This document shows positions 12,601-24,763 of a DNA stretch of 64,000 bases, one piece after another (the stretch's first letter is position 1; each line of letters starts with the position of its first letter). The DNA comes from Eutreptiella sp. 'Long Island Sound 2002'. Lineage: Eukaryota; Euglenozoa; Euglenophyceae; Eutreptiales; Eutreptiaceae. Position numbers and translations under genes: made by a program. Below the pieces are notes generated by a model that saw nothing but the letters and a program-made list of their open reading frames with translations, was not told where the DNA came from and made no database searches. The DNA is taken from NCBI GenBank assembly GCA_964036045.1, contig OZ038378.1, positions 166,765,963 to 166,829,962 on the forward strand. Reading direction: 5' to 3'.

Positions 12601-15600
12601 TTTAAGAACGCTTTTCCTGCGGCATGCTGCAGCGCGCTTTTCAAAGGGTCTGACAGGAAACATTGTGGTGTTCCATTGGAATTGCACCTTTTTTATAATC
12701 ACAATTGTATCATGGAGAATGGCAGTCTTTCCAATGTACCTAGGAGGCCCTGCCATGCTGTTGCTAAGGCCTACTTTTCAACATCCTCCTATGCAAGCAA
12801 GCCCTATGTAGCGATGAAATGCCAAGCAACATCTGTCCACTCAATATGTTTCTGGGTAAACACATGGCAATAGTCAATGGCCTCGGAAATTTGAGATTGG
12901 TTGCGGAGAATTTCAGGTGCTGCTTCCCCGTCTTGATTTTGCTTTTGTTGCCACAGTGGGATCTCCTTCTGCCCCACATCCAATCGTTGTGGTGACAATG
13001 TCGTCATAAAAAAAATAGATATACAAATAAATGTGTGCTGCAGCAAGCCTGCAGGGCCTTTGGGCACAAGTGTGGTACACTTGTAAGAGAATACTTTTCG
13101 CGCACCGCAAGTTTTGCATGTAGGCTCTGCCTCTGTCCCACTGTCCCTCTCCCAGCCAAATATCCAAACACACACAAGAAACCTACATAGTACACAAATC
13201 AGAATCGCTGTACTCAGGCTGCAGGTGTTCAGCCCCGTCGGGGCACAATGGCCAAAGGCGCCAAGCCAAACCTTTACTCAGGTGCCAATAGATGCACCTG
13301 CCCTCCGGGGCCGGGCAATGAGTAGCTCAAGGAGACCTCACAAAACAAACTTCACGTAAGGAAGACAAAGGATGAGTGAAAAGGCCGAGTGCAGTCCCTA
13401 CAGCAGTCCCTGTACCAAGCCCCCCCCCCCCTTGTCACCCCTGTGGCAAACCTAAGGTTATTGCTAACCTTAGTTGTGCATGTAGGCTCATCCCATTCCG
13501 GTGTCCCGCCCTACCTCTGCCTCCCAAACACTGTCCCACTGTCCCTCTCCCACCCAAACAGCCAAACACGCACAAGAAGCTTGCGTGATACACAAATCAA
13601 AATCGCTGTACTCGGGAGAAGAAACCCATGCAAGCCCAACATATGGAGTCTTGCTACCGTACAAGATCTGCTATCCCCCCCCCCCCCACACACACATGTG
13701 ACTGAGTGTTTCGGCCCACACCTGAGCTACTTGTGGTGCCGACACTAATGTGGTGGGACGTCCGCAGGGGAAGCAAGTACTGTCACAACACAACGCCTAC
13801 TTCTCCGTGGTATATATCTCTCTCTCTCTCTCTCTCTCTCTCTCGGGGACATTCATAATATGCCAACTTTCTGGGTTTTGGCACTTTTCGGCAATTTCTA
13901 CAACTTTTGCTTCCATGTGCAAACATGTCATCACCTGGGGGGGGGGGGGGTATGTGTATACTTTTTGAAATCTGCAAGAAACGCCATTTCAGAAATGCAT
14001 GGGTTGGGGGAGGGGGTGGTTGCCATTTTTCAGCGTAGCACAACGCATTGGGCGATACACACAAACATGGCACTGCACCGTTCATCCATTTTTATTCAGA
14101 ATCACTGTCATCGTCAGCATTCCTTTTTTCAGGCGGGGCTGGGACCCCATTAGGGCAGACATCCCCCTGTTTGTGGACAGGGACATATGTGAGGCTGGAC
14201 ATGTCAAAAATTCATGTTGTGAAGCCTTGGTGGGGTGCATCTTTCGATCCCAAAACTGGGCAGCAAAGGCGGTGGCCTCAGCGGTCGTCAGAATGGCATG
14301 CTCCTTGTGGGAGCATGCGAGTGGCTGTGAGCGGGACGTACGGGGTTTTTTTGCCCGGCTACCAGGCTCATGCCGAGTCACCTGCACCCACTCTGCACCC
14401 CCAGAGCGAGCCCTTTTGCGCGTCGACGGCTTTTGTGGTGCATCCGGGGAAGCAACAGCCCATGGCGTGAATTTGTATGAAGACATGGCAACTGCCTGTT
14501 GAAAAAAAGAGGCAGCACACAACACATGCACCGTCCGAAACGGACAAAAATCTCAAACATGTCGTCAGTACAGCATGCAGACCCAGGGTGTTCCAAATAG
14601 CCCTTTTCACGGGCTTTCCGAATATACCCCACATACCCCTACCTCCGGAACACTCAGTGGGCACAAATGAGGCAACAATGGCACCGACCCCCGAAAACCC
14701 AGAAAGTTCGCATAATCGGCAACATCCCTGAGAGATATGCAACAACAGTAAAACAATGGATGACAACAAACAAGAACAACGAACGAGGTGAGGGTTAGGA
14801 GAGCCCCATGCTTGGGCTCGCAGCAACGTGCAAGGGCATTCTTCCGGCTGGTACGCTAGTAAGCCACATCACAAAAAGTGCAAACGATGGGAGATGACAA
14901 ACAAAGCATACACGTCCTACACACCGCGACTGTAGTCTGAGCAAAAAAGTACATCGCAACCTCCCCTCCTTCCCTAGTACAAAGAGGGCCGGCAACCCCC
15001 ACCACATTCAACCGCACTAGGCTCGGAGGTGGGTGCTTACTAGCCGCCTTGGTCCTTGCACCAGCTCAGCTCGGGCCCAACCTTGCTCTAGCTTGGCTTG
15101 GGACTGGCTGCTATCTAGCAGGGGGCCAGCTATGCGCCGGCTCGGCTCGCGGCCAGCTGAGGGTCACTCCGCTTTGGGTGGACCGCATGCCCTGCCATGC
15201 GTTGTAATCTTGGCCTCCAAGAGGCGCGTGATTGTGTTGTGCCGAAGATGCACCAATGCGGCAAGACATCAAAGTGGGAGGCTATGCAAAAAACACGCAG
15301 TGCCGTGGGGTTGGGTGCTTGGGGGGGAGTGGAGGTGCTCGGATGAGGCTTTTTCACCTGCTCCCCCATGTGCCACCCCCCCCCCCGGAAGAGAGGAGTT
15401 GCCCCCCCCCCCCCCCCCCCCCCATGCCTCCACTCGAGCACTTGTCTGTCCCTATGACCCATCGTGCCCCACACCGCCAGCGGGCGCATAGCATGTGCGC
15501 GCGCCTTTGCTTGTGCCTCCACCTACAAGTCGGCAGCAAACGTTGCCTTTTGCTATCTGCTGAGACAGTTTGCCGGGCTGAGGGCACTTTCCACATACCA

Positions 15601-18600
15601 AAATGCCATAGTGAGGTGCTGCAAGCACAGGCAATGCACCACCCCGCGGACAATCTTGTTTTGCACGGGCAGCGTGCTCGATGCTTGGCCCCAAAGTAGG
15701 TGGCATGTGGCCGCAATGTTAGTTTAGCCTAGGCCAAGGTGTGTGTGCAACGGTACCCCGCCTCACCCCCGGAGCCACACACGGCCCATGAGGGCTTAGG
15801 CGACGCCAATTCCCACCATGGCAAAGCACCCCCAAGTTGACCCAACACAACAAAATTTTTTTGAAAAAAGTGTCCCAAATTCAAAAACCTCTTTTTTTCT
15901 AACGACGGTATAATTGTGGGAGGTTTTCGGGGTAGGATGCGGCAAGTGTGCTGCAGTCGTTAATGAGCATCTGGCTGCGGCGGCATGCTGTGTTGTCCAT
16001 AAGTTCCTGGGTGATGAAACACCGCACTCACACTCCTACGGATGTGGTGGGCGGAGAGTATGCGTTGGACCTTGGATAGGCCGGGAGACCATGAGGGTGT
16101 GGCGGCAGAGTTGATCACCTGCTCCTTGCACAACCCCTAGGCACTAATGAACCTCCTAGCAACTCATCCGCGCCAAATTTGCCCAATGGAGAGGCTATCA
16201 CTTTGGAGCTTGCAGCCCGTTCCTCATCAACGCTAAGAGTGCCATGGTGCCAAAGACACTGTGGGCTGAGTGGGTTGACCCCCACTTCGTTCCGGTTGGC
16301 ACAACGGCGCTAGTACAAGCGCCCTCGACCTGTCCCAAGGCCGTGGCTCTAATGCGCACATTAAAGAGACAACAATTGGTCAAGCGCAGGGACAAGCCAG
16401 CCGACACCCGGGCGTTCGTGAAGTACAGGTCCACAAACAAGTGCGCCATGAGCATCGACATGCGGAAGGTCCAAGGGAGATTGCACCAAGCCCAACCTTT
16501 TAAACTGCCCAACCTAGAAAAGCTAGGTCCGTCTTGAGGGGCATGCTGGCTGGGGCATGGGCAGCCACCATTGGCTTGGCCAAGTGCCAGGCGTTGTCAA
16601 AAGACATCAAAGTGGCAATAACAAACGGATCCCTTGTGCTCATCCGTGTCCCATTTGGCTTGCATTAGGCCCCTGCCGTAGTCTAGCACCACACTGTCCC
16701 GTTCCTCCGTGACAATTCGGACGGGCCGCAGGTGGTGATCGTGCACTGCCTGCAATGGAGTGCCAATGTACTCATAGTGGGCACGGACTAGGACACCGTG
16801 CAACACACCAGTGCGCATGGAGCCCAGCAACTACACTTGCCAACTCTTTCCGAAATCCCTGCACCAAGCACTGCACAAAACAAACGCAAACTCAAAGATG
16901 TTGTGTGCCACCAGCCGTTCCAGCCGATTGTCAGCTAGGAGTCCCATCATTAGGCGGTTGACACCCAAAGGGGCCATCCAAAACGCGCTGCTACATTGAG
17001 TTGAGGAGTGCCCTGCACAACACCATTGACTGGTCCTGCCCCCTTGTCTTCCTTGTGCGAGGCAATGCATACCCTTGCGCAAAAGGTAGTTGCTAACCCG
17101 CATACCATTGGGTGATCGGGTGATTGGGATGGCGGTGTGCTTCAACAAGGACTTGGTGCGGCTGGGTGCTATTTGGCATTTGCCATTTGACACCCTGTAG
17201 GCACGTTGCCGGTGACTTGTTGTTTCCCCGCGGCGTGGTGCGGTCGTCAAATAAATAAGTTCAAAAAACTTCAAATCTATGGCAGTTATGTTTTTTGAAT
17301 GCCTAAAACTGTTTTTTGAACTTCCAAATTTTGAATGCTTACCTGAAAATCTTATTTGGGGGGTGCAAGTTGCATTGGTTGCCACTCGCGTGCACAAATT
17401 GACGGCGGGAACGGCCGCCCGGTCAGCCTTGCCGGGTGAAGAACTCATGCGGAACCCCCACTTGGGGGCCTTTGGGCCCACCGTAAGTTCTACGGCCTCA
17501 AGCGGGGCGATCAAGAACTCCGCATACTAGTGTACCACAACATCCTCCGCCACTTTGTGGCCACCTTGGAGTGTGGCCTCCCCCCGTCTGGCCTTGCACT
17601 ATGGTGATGACACTGACCATTGGGCCGATCAGTGCCCAATACAGGGCTCGGAGCTCATTTTGCCGGACACAAATGGGAAAACTAAAGGTGGGAGGTTGCA
17701 CAAGGAAGGGCATGTAGGGGGCGACAACGCTGTGTGGGCCACCAACAATCCCTTCCTAGGGTAGAGCTAACCTAGCACAAAGTGCCACATGTGATGCACG
17801 ACAAGGGCCGTGCTGCCAAAATGTGCCAAAAAAAATTGTTCAACTTATCACGCACAGGGCACTTTCTTTCGCATCCGCTGGGGCAGGCGCACTTGGACTG
17901 CACATGAACATGTGCGCAACTAACCCCAGCTGTGCACAGTGGGCCGTACGAGCACCTGCACATCTGTCTGCTCGGGCATCACTAGCTGGTCCACAAGCGG
18001 CGAGCGGACCCTTGAGGCTCGCCATCGGAATCGCTATTGGCGTCCTCATGGCCAGAGATCTCCATGAGGACAAAGGCCGAATCACGAGGTTTTTCCGGCT
18101 ACTCTAGCCCCTCAAGCTGGGTCCATGAGGACAATGGGGCAGATTCAATCCGGGGTGTGTCCCCAAGGCTCCCGCTGGCTAGAGCCGAGACACACTGCCA
18201 TGGGTCTCGTGGCGCCGTTTCGGTGCCTTGGCTTTGGCCATAGTGCCGGGGCGGGCAATGCATCCCACTTGGGCTAGGGGTGGCATTGTCCCATGTGTAG
18301 GCGGGTGAAAACCACCAGCCCCAAACACATTTGGCAGGCCTCCTAGTTTTCAAACCTAGGGGCTGGGGCTGGTAGTGGCGAGCCTGGGCTTTGCTCAAAG
18401 GCGTACACCAGGCTCTCAATTGCATTAGGCATGAGTATAGCCCCATGGATAATTAAATTAAATAAATTGAATTAAACTAAGTTAAATGAGTACCTCAAGG
18501 CGGCCTCAAAAAAACAAACTCTAGCTAAGGAACACACGCGGTGGGTTAGGTGCAATCACCATAGCAGTACGTATACCCCCCCACCCCACCCTTGTCCTTC

Positions 18601-21600
18601 TTGTGGCAAAACTAAGGCTATTGCGAACCTTAGGTTAGAGAGGCCTGTTTATTGTAGATTGTGGAGGAAACAAGCAAGATACAATGCACATTGATCTTTT
18701 GACGTGGACACAGAGGACGTCAGACAAACCATGAAGTAGGTCATGGTGGCGGAGATCCTAGAATCCATTTGCCCAACTATGCTTGCAACAATAATGGGAA
18801 GGCAAAACATTGAGGCGACAATTCAAACGGTAAATGGCAACTCCATGTTGTTTGCTCAAGCATTAATTTTTCGCCCAATTCGTTAACGAACACACCACTT
18901 GGCTTTGGGAACAGAGGGTGTAGGATGGGCTGGCAACATAACACTGTGTGGAAAGAGCCGGCAAAGACAAACCGGGGCACAAAGCGTAGCCCAAGCTGCT
19001 AAAAAGCCAACAAAAAAATGCACGTACGGCACGAAGTCGCCCGTCCGTACAAGTATGGGCCGGAGGTGGGTGGGGGGGGGGGGGGGGCTACCCCAGCATT
19101 TCTTTGCCAAGAAATGATATCACATAGTGTTTCCTGTATAGTGTTCCATCTAGTGGTACTTGGTACATGCCATGGGGAAGGGGGGATTGCGGTATGCCCA
19201 ATAAGAAGAAAAGGCTTTCTTGTGCTCTTGTTGTAGTAGGAGGTGCAAAACAAGAACGTGTGGCAATCAAGGTCTGGGCACCACTCTCAAAATGGGGAGA
19301 ACCAACTACCATAACAAGGCATCGGTTTGTGTAGCATAGGATGGTTAGTCATTGATGCGTTGCAAGGAGAAGATGTGTGCCACTATGGGGAGGTGGGGAG
19401 GCTAAAAAAAATTGTCCACACATAATATTCCACGTGCGGAATACCACACCCCCTTGCGCAAAAAAGTGCATGACTGGAGACGTAGCTTGAACCAATTGGA
19501 TTTAGCTCCCGGCAGCAACAAGCAAGAATGCTCTCCAACATGACAAACGCCCGGATGCATGGAAGCAAGTGCTTGCAAAGTTTGAAGTGGGACCTCATGC
19601 TGTCAACGAGGGCACCCACAGTACCGTGTCCCACACGCAACCACCTGCAGCGTTGATGGGGTTATCCAGCAGATTCAAAGATGTGATTGAACTGATTGAC
19701 CCATATCCAGTAGACCCAGCCCCCAATGCCTTTGCCAGCTCACAAGCGCCTGCAAACCACAAAGGGCCGAATTCAAGCACCGCAGTGAGTGGGTTGGTTC
19801 TCTCCCCTCCCCTTTGCACACAACAGCGATCAATACATCGATGGGGCACGAGCTCTTTCATCTTGTTGTTTCTCCTCTCTTCTCACTGCACCATTCCTAA
19901 CTCATGATTCTTCTCCGCCAGTTTGTCTTAGTGCAAACCAGTGGCTAGCCACTTAATGTGGCACCAGAGGCACTGGACGTACTCAGGGGTGCCATGCGGG
20001 ACCATCTAAGTGAGCGCAAATAAAAGGCGTTTGCAATTGGGACCACACAGCACATACCTAAATCTCCGCAATGATTGTTTGCTAGAGATAATGTCTGCAG
20101 TGTTTGGTTTTTTTGGAGAGCCTACAGACATGATGATGCAATATGGGGAAGCCGAAGCTTGACTTGAGGGCAATGGACGGAAATGAACAAATGAGGACTT
20201 CCGAGCTGGCTCCCCCCAGCCCGTCCTTGTTTCCTCTTACCACTACTACCACATCTTGGGCAATTCCCAATCGGCATTGTTAGCTGGCCGTACTATACTT
20301 GTTGAAATTAACAGGTAGGTGTACAGGTTGCGAGTTGGGGTTCGCGTGCTGCTTTGCACCTCCAAGGTGCACATCGGAACTGGTCACGTGTGGTGGTTGA
20401 CATTTGTACCAATGATGTCTTTGGCTGCAGTCAAACATGTGCATTCACGAAGACCCGCATTGTTGGCCGTTGCTCCGGGTGAACTCCATCCGCTTTCACT
20501 TTGGCGGTTGGCACTTTACTTGGGACACACTCGCTGCAAAGAAAAAGTGCAATAAAACCCAAAATGGAATCTCTCATCAACAACAATTTGTTCCAACTAG
20601 TACATAGCAAGCGATAAGCTCATTGGAATGAGACCCACAAATTGGGGAATGCAACTCAATTTGCAATAGAGAGGGTCCCAACCCTTCATGCCCTACTAGA
20701 ACTTGGAGGGAGGGTCATCCAAGTGCCACTCATCCTAGTACACGAACCATTGCGCGGCGGCCCCATGACACCACACAGCCCAAGCCCCCCCCATCCCCCC
20801 TCCCATGGCTCGGTGAGCTCCGTGGTATCTCAAGGGCAAAAAGCGTGTTAACACGGCCGCTTAACATACGGGTGAAAAGCACTCCCCCTCCCCCCTTTGT
20901 TGTGTTAACACAGCCTCAAAACGGAGGCAAAAAGTACCACCCCCGTTTGTCCCCCTTGTGGCAAAACAAGAAGATGGGTGGTGTTGTGTTGTGTTGTGTT
21001 GTGTTGTGTTGTGTTGTGTTGTGTTGTGTTGTGTTGTGTCGTGTTGTGTTGTGTTGTGTTGTGTTGTGTTGTGTTGTGTTGTGTTGTGTTGTGTCGTTTT
21101 GTGTTGTGTTGTGTTGTGTTGTGCAGTGTAGCGTTGTGCTGTCAACACAAGACAACTTAACTTAACACCACAAAACGCAATACGACACAAAAGTAAACAC
21201 AACACAAAACACAACACAACATAGCTCAACACAACACAAACAAGTAAACACAACACAAACACAACAAAATGCAACACAACAAAATGCTACACAACGCAAC
21301 GCAACACGACACGACACAACACAACACATTCATTCATTCATTCATTTTGTGGCAGCTTAGGCCTTGCTTTGCACAATGCTCACATGCGTCGAAAGCATCG
21401 ACCAAGCCTTGATAGCGAAGCAAAGACACAAAGCAAGCGTTCTCAAATGGCCACACCGAGTTAACGAGGAGACCAAAGGCACAAACAAACAATTATCTTC
21501 GTGGATTCCATCTTGTAATTTCAAGATTTGCATTGACATCTAATGCCATCGCCGATGTCTAGCACTCCACGACGCAAACAGATCACCGAGAAAGGGCACA

Positions 21601-22970
21601 TACATGTGCAAGAACTATAATGGAATCATTGTGAATATTGTTGTCGCTCAAATTCAAATTGACTAGAGTGGTGTTTTGTGTCAAACATCTGTTGATCGCT
21701 TGTATTCCTGCTTCTCCCAAACCTGCAAATGAAGCACACAAACCCACGACGTGGCTCAACAAACTATGACACATGTGCGAGCACGATGACGACCAATTTG
21801 CTCCACTACCTCGCATGGTGCATGCAAAAATCGCTTTTTAGGGATTGTGATTGGTTGGGAAGCAAATTCTCACGGTACGAGTTTGGGGACGAGGCGCTCC
21901 GCAGATCGCGGATTGCGGACCCACCCCCCACCGGCCGTGTGGCATTGGATCGTGGAACAACCCTTGACCCCCTACCCCCCCTCCCCCAAAGCCCCCTTGG
22001 TACCTAAGGCGAAAATTTGAAGCCCACCAAAACCACCCAAAAGTAGCACAAGCTCCCATAACATGGTCCGATGTGATGTACCATGTTAGATATTATTAGT
22101 ATGCACGATGCATTCTTGTTAAAAAACAAGTCCTTCCATACTCGTGCACGGGAAAGAAGCCCGTTTTAGATAAGTACACTGTATAGCAGGCGGTCTGCCG
22201 ATCCAAAGCCCGCCTGAAGTGATATGTAAATGGTCCAATGGTCCGCGGATCACCGCCACCGAACCCCCCGCTCCTCCCCCCGACCGCCTAACCTTTCGGA
22301 TCAATCCGATCCAAATCATCAAGGGCAAAACAATACTTCACACTCCTTGCCTAACTCATGGTGGTTTCGAAGATGTCACCTCTTTTGCAACAAACAACAT
22401 TGGGGTACGTTGAAACGCCGAGAAAAGACATCGGTAGCAACAATTGAACAATGGATTGAATATTTGCATAGCGCAACAGCGTGTCCACGAAGGGTCGACG
22501 CAATGCATCTAGTTCGCAATGCATCAACGCACGGCACAAAACCAAATCAAGAAGAAGCCGAAAAACACAAGGAAAAGAAAAAAAAGCTTCAAAAACCAAT
22601 GCACATAAAATGGTTTTTTGGTCGTTGGCAACACAAGAAGACGCAAGAAGATCAACAAAGTTAGTATGATGACCCTCCTCGGGGTTCGCGTAAGCATGAG
22701 ATGGGGCACACCATTGTGCGATAAGTCACACATGGTGACCGTTTCGTTGGATTGTAATTCATTCACGATGTCGAGCAATTGTTGCAAACCAAGTTGAGAT
22801 CGGGACAAGTCCAAACTCGCTTTGCTAAGCGCCGCGCAGTGCCTTGATGAGGTGTTCGAGAGACGAGGAAGTTGAGCTTGCCATAAGTTTGCCTTGTGGG
22901 AGTCTTGTGAGGGAGACCTTTTCGGGTTGACGGAACCGTCACCAATATCCATTGATAAGCCGCGTTGCAT
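9417..22970 (-). CDS. RNI-type leucine-rich-repeat protein, 10 exons
   Basis: This spliced model was built from sequence. Exons are 22970-22918, 22824-22712, 21722-21604, 21539-21430, 20533-20449, 20094-20058, 19749-19645, 12258-12125, 11080-10796 and 9659-9417. All introns are GT-AG, phases match at every junction, and the sum is 1284 nt (427 aa plus stop). Residues ~20-245 form LRRs of the long ribonuclease-inhibitor type (xLxLSxNxI..G...L...L..N), for example TLVNLNLSDNNI, TLSLANNHCGDLG and ITSLNLLDNPINAAG. Residues ~253-427 are basic and charged (PERAALKKQQQRDRFWQQ) and end in a Lys/Pro-rich tail. Such LRRs bind proteins; several ciliary and centrosomal proteins are built this way, but a specific orthologue is not assigned. 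The ATG at 22970 lies 333 bp from the Mutator-like element, and additional 5' exons are possible. The final exon start at 9659 is the least certain junction. Confidence 0.8.
10796..11080 (-). CDS. LRR gene exon 9, charged C-terminal region
   Basis: The acceptor is 'cattcag|AAG' in phase 0. It encodes KCFGRLMYGVGDPTVH, VFVRLMLRLGDETRAL, then a Lys/Gln/Arg-rich helix and FEYSYAEWYGLRRG. The donor at 10795 ('TGG|GTGGCT') is the best in-frame candidate. Confidence 0.7.
12125..12258 (-). CDS. LRR gene exon 8
   Basis: The acceptor is 'attcag|GT' and the donor 'CCAGG|GTAGGA'. It joins across the 7.4-kb intron to give NPINAAGGQAMLEAL, then NIARLALPHS, which completes and continues the LRR pattern. 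This supports one gene spanning the intron. Confidence 0.82.
13135..13618 (+). repeat. Direct repeat pair inside the LRR intron
   Basis: Bases 13135-13218 and 13525-13618 share 'cccactgtccctctcccasccaaa..' through 'cacaaatca.aatcgctgtactc.gg'. Both lie inside LRR intron 7. Confidence 0.7.
13817..13844. repeat. (TC)n microsatellite
   Basis: About 14 TC units. Confidence 0.95.
13861..14740 (-). mobile_element. Dispersed repeat, copy A, with a small ORF
   Basis: It shares long blocks with 60108-60735 in the same orientation: 'gggttttggcacttttc', 'tatgtgtatactttttgaaatctg', 'tttcagaaatg.atgggttgggg', and the block from 'tgaatttgtatg.(a/g)gacatgg' to 'cagtacagcatgcagacccagggtgttccaaata'. On the minus strand the ORF starts at 14486 (MSSYKFTPW...). 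It is rich in basic patches (STRKRARSGG, RAKKPRTSRS). The conserved ending DDSDSE-stop at about 14092 is in another frame, so this copy appears frameshifted. Confidence 0.7.
16244..16540 (+). pseudogene. Reverse-transcriptase-like fragment
   Basis: The open frame reads VKYRSTNKCAMSIDMRKVQ and PFKLPNLEKLG. This resembles the first RT motifs 'K.R...KwR..iDmR.vN' and 'pf.LP.le.L' of retrotransposon polymerases. No catalytic YxDD box is seen downstream, and the frame stops at 16537. Alternatively the resemblance is fortuitous. Confidence 0.35.
19645..19749 (-). CDS. LRR gene exon 7
   Basis: The acceptor is 'tttgcag|GC' and the donor 'GCTGCAG|GTGGTT'. It encodes ACELAKALG and ITSLNLLDNPINAA. The following intron is 7386 bp. 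Confidence 0.85.
20058..20094 (-). CDS. LRR gene exon 6, 37-nt micro-exon
   Basis: The acceptor is 'actgcag|ACA' and the donor 'TTTAG|GTATGT'. It encodes TLSLANNHCGDL plus one base. It joins exon 7 to read GDLGACELAKALG, the expected second half of the same LRR. Confidence 0.8.
20449..20533 (-). CDS. LRR gene exon 5
   Basis: The acceptor is 'tttgcag|C' and the donor 'GTCTTC|GTGAAT'. Its length of 85 nt is about one LRR unit. It was found by searching for the phase (1 nt in, phase 0 out) required by its neighbours. It encodes KVKADGVHPEQRPTMRVF, a less typical repeat. Confidence 0.6.
20978..21130. repeat. (TGTTG)n pentanucleotide array with a complementary arm
   Basis: About 30 units of gtgtt/tgttg are interrupted by a few substitutions. 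They are followed at 21160-21330 by looser 'acaac' repeats, the reverse complement. Transcribed RNA could fold into a long hairpin within LRR intron 4. Confidence 0.9.
21326..21345. repeat. (CATT)n microsatellite
   Basis: About five CATT units. Confidence 0.85.
21430..21539 (-). CDS. LRR gene exon 4
   Basis: The acceptor is 'cattag|ATG' in phase 0. It encodes MQILKLQDGI and SLTRCGHLRTLA. The donor 'CTTT|GTGTCT' leaves phase 2. Confidence 0.8.
21604..21722 (-). CDS. LRR gene exon 3
   Basis: The acceptor is 'ttgcag|GT' and the donor 'CAT|GTATGT'. It encodes GLGEAGIQAINRCL and TLVNLNLSDNNIHN, a canonical RNI-type repeat. Confidence 0.88.
22712..22824 (-). CDS. LRR gene exon 2
   Basis: The acceptor is 'gcttag|C' and the donor 'AATG|GTGTGC'. 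It encodes the first LRR, with 'SLDLSRSQLGLQQLL' and 'VTMCDLSHN'. Confidence 0.8.
22918..22970 (-). CDS. LRR gene exon 1 (start)
   Basis: It starts at ATG 22970 (MQRGLSMDIG...) and ends at donor AG|GTCTCC in phase 2. The following intron is only 93 bp. The phase-2 end joins the single-nucleotide start of exon 2 to give a serine codon. Confidence 0.6.
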
Positions 22971-23291
22971 GGTATGGTGTTGTTGTCGTTGCTAGAATTT
23001 CGACATTTGCTGCCTCAAAACAAACCATCAGATTTGAGCGAAAGGTGGACAAATCGAAGGTCCCACGCCTCTTTTAAAACGATACACTACTTCAAGCAAC
23101 TTCGAAGCACAAGGAGCAGATCCAAATCTTCCAATCGGCAAAAGCGCTGGTCCACAGTCAAATGGGTTGGGAGCAGGACTATGATTGCCCTGCACTGAAT
23201 GAAGCTGTGTCAACATGTACTGCAAGTGCAACAGGCCCGTGGCGTGAGAACATTTACAGGCTGCGCGCGCTTGAAACTCTCGCGAAAACTG

Positions 23292-23302
23292 GTGTGCCGC
23301 CC
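23292..23302. repeat. Target-site duplication, left copy
   Basis: The 11-bp sequence gtgtgccgccc directly precedes the left TIR and is identical to 28259-28269. Up to two of the bases could belong to the TIR, giving a 9-11 bp TSD, the range typical of Mutator-like elements. Confidence 0.92.
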
Positions 23303-23368
23303 GGTGACGGTATGCAGACTGCGGCCCTAGCAGACTGCGAAAGACTGCGCGCGAACATGCGACACGCG
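23303..23368 (+). repeat. Left terminal inverted repeat of the Mutator-like element
   Basis: It pairs with 28193-28258 over 66 positions with a single G/A difference. Weaker similarity continues inward ('gaaaaaac.ac.gcaactga'). Confidence 0.93.
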
Positions 23369-23543
23369 CATTTACGACAACCGAAAAAACGACTGCAACT
23401 GATCTACTGCAACTGATCTTCTGCTAAAAGGCGACAAGGATGTTTTGAACCGTTCTGCAGCCCAAATTTATAAAATTATTTTACTCTACTGCAACAGATT
23501 ATTTTATCGCCAGATAAGGGAACGATACCTTACTGGTAAATCC

Positions 23544-24461
23544 ACTCCCTCCTACTCATTTTCAACTCCCTCCTACTCATTTTCAACTCCCTCCAAGTCA
23601 AAATCCACTCCCTCCTACTCATTTTCAACTCCCCCCTGCTCATTTTCAACTCCCTCCAAGTGAAAATCCACTCCCTCCTACTCATTTTCAACTCCCCCCT
23701 GCTCATTTTCAACTCCCTCCAAGTGAAAATCCACTCCCTCCTACTCATTTTCAACTCCCTCCTACTCAGTTTCAACTCCCTCCAAGTGAAAATCCACTCC
23801 CTCCTACTCATTTTCAACTCCCTCCTACTCATTTTCAACTCCCCCCTGCTCATTTTCAACTCCCTCCAAGTGAAAATCCACTCCCTCCTACTCATTTTCA
23901 ACTCCCTCCTACTCATTTTCAACTCCCTCCAAGTGAAAATCCACTCCCTCCTACTCATTTTCAACTCCCTCCTACTCATTTTCAACTCCCCCCTGCTCAT
24001 TTTCAACTCCCTCCAAGTGAAAATCCACTCCCTCCTACTCATTTTCAACTCCCTCCTACTCATTTTCAACTCCCCCCTGCTCATTTCCAACCCCCTCCAA
24101 GTGAAAATCCACTCCCTCCTACTCATTTTCAACTCCCTCCTACTCATTTTCAACTCCCCCCTGCTCATTTCCAACCCCCTCCAAGTGAAAATCCACTCCC
24201 TCCTACTCATTTTCAACTCCCTCCTACTCATTTTCAACTCCCCCCTGCTCATTTTCAACCCCCTCCAAGTGAAAATCCACTCCCTCCTACTCATTTTCAA
24301 CTCCCTCCTACTCATTTTCAACTCCCTCCAAGTGAAAATCCACTCCCTCCTACTCATTTTCATCTCCCTGCTGCTCATTTTCAACTCCCCCCTGCTCATT
24401 TTCAACTCCCTCCAAGTGAAAATCCACTCCCTCCTACTCATTTTCAACTCCCTCCTACTCA
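23544..24461 (+). repeat. Subterminal 21-bp minisatellite, left
   Basis: About 44 units alternate between two 21-bp forms, ctccctcctactcattttca(a) and ctccctccaagtgaaaatcc(a). Some units read ccccctgctcatttt. Long open frames here on both strands only translate the repeat, because 21 is divisible by three. Confidence 0.95.
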
Positions 24462-24763
24462 CACACAAGTGTCCCCCCACCGATCCAACCATCGACTTGC
24501 ACACTATTGTTGTCACTGGAAATTCCGTCCCTCACCTGCCCTTGCACACTTGGCACGAAGAAAGCATTGTTCCATCTTTTTTTGTGCAATGTGCAAAAGA
24601 ATGTGTAAAACAATGTGCAAGAGATGTGCTTCCCGATGATGAAAGTAGTATACATTGTGGAGCCGTAGCTCAAAACTGGGGGCCATGGAGGCATAACCCA
24701 ACCTTACACAGGCGAACCGTGAAGGCATGGAACATAAACTCAGACTTGAAATTTGAAATGTCC

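Larger units (their letters stand above)
13320..18640 (+). mobile_element. Decayed retroelement-like unit bounded by diverged ~150-bp direct repeats
   Basis: Direct repeats lie at 13320-13475 and 18487-18640. They share 'gagta.ctcaagg.g.cctca', 'cagtcc/cagta..gta' and 'cttgt...ctgtggcaaa.ctaagg.tattgc.aacctta'. Between them the plus strand at 16244-16537 resembles the start of a reverse transcriptase domain (KYRSTNKCAMSIDMRKVQ followed by PFKLPNLEKL). Weaker retroelement-like phrases follow (IIRRLTPKGAIQNALLH at about 16948-16998). The frames are broken. Whether the direct repeats are old LTRs cannot be settled by eye. The unit lies wholly within LRR intron 7, antisense to that gene. Confidence 0.35.
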
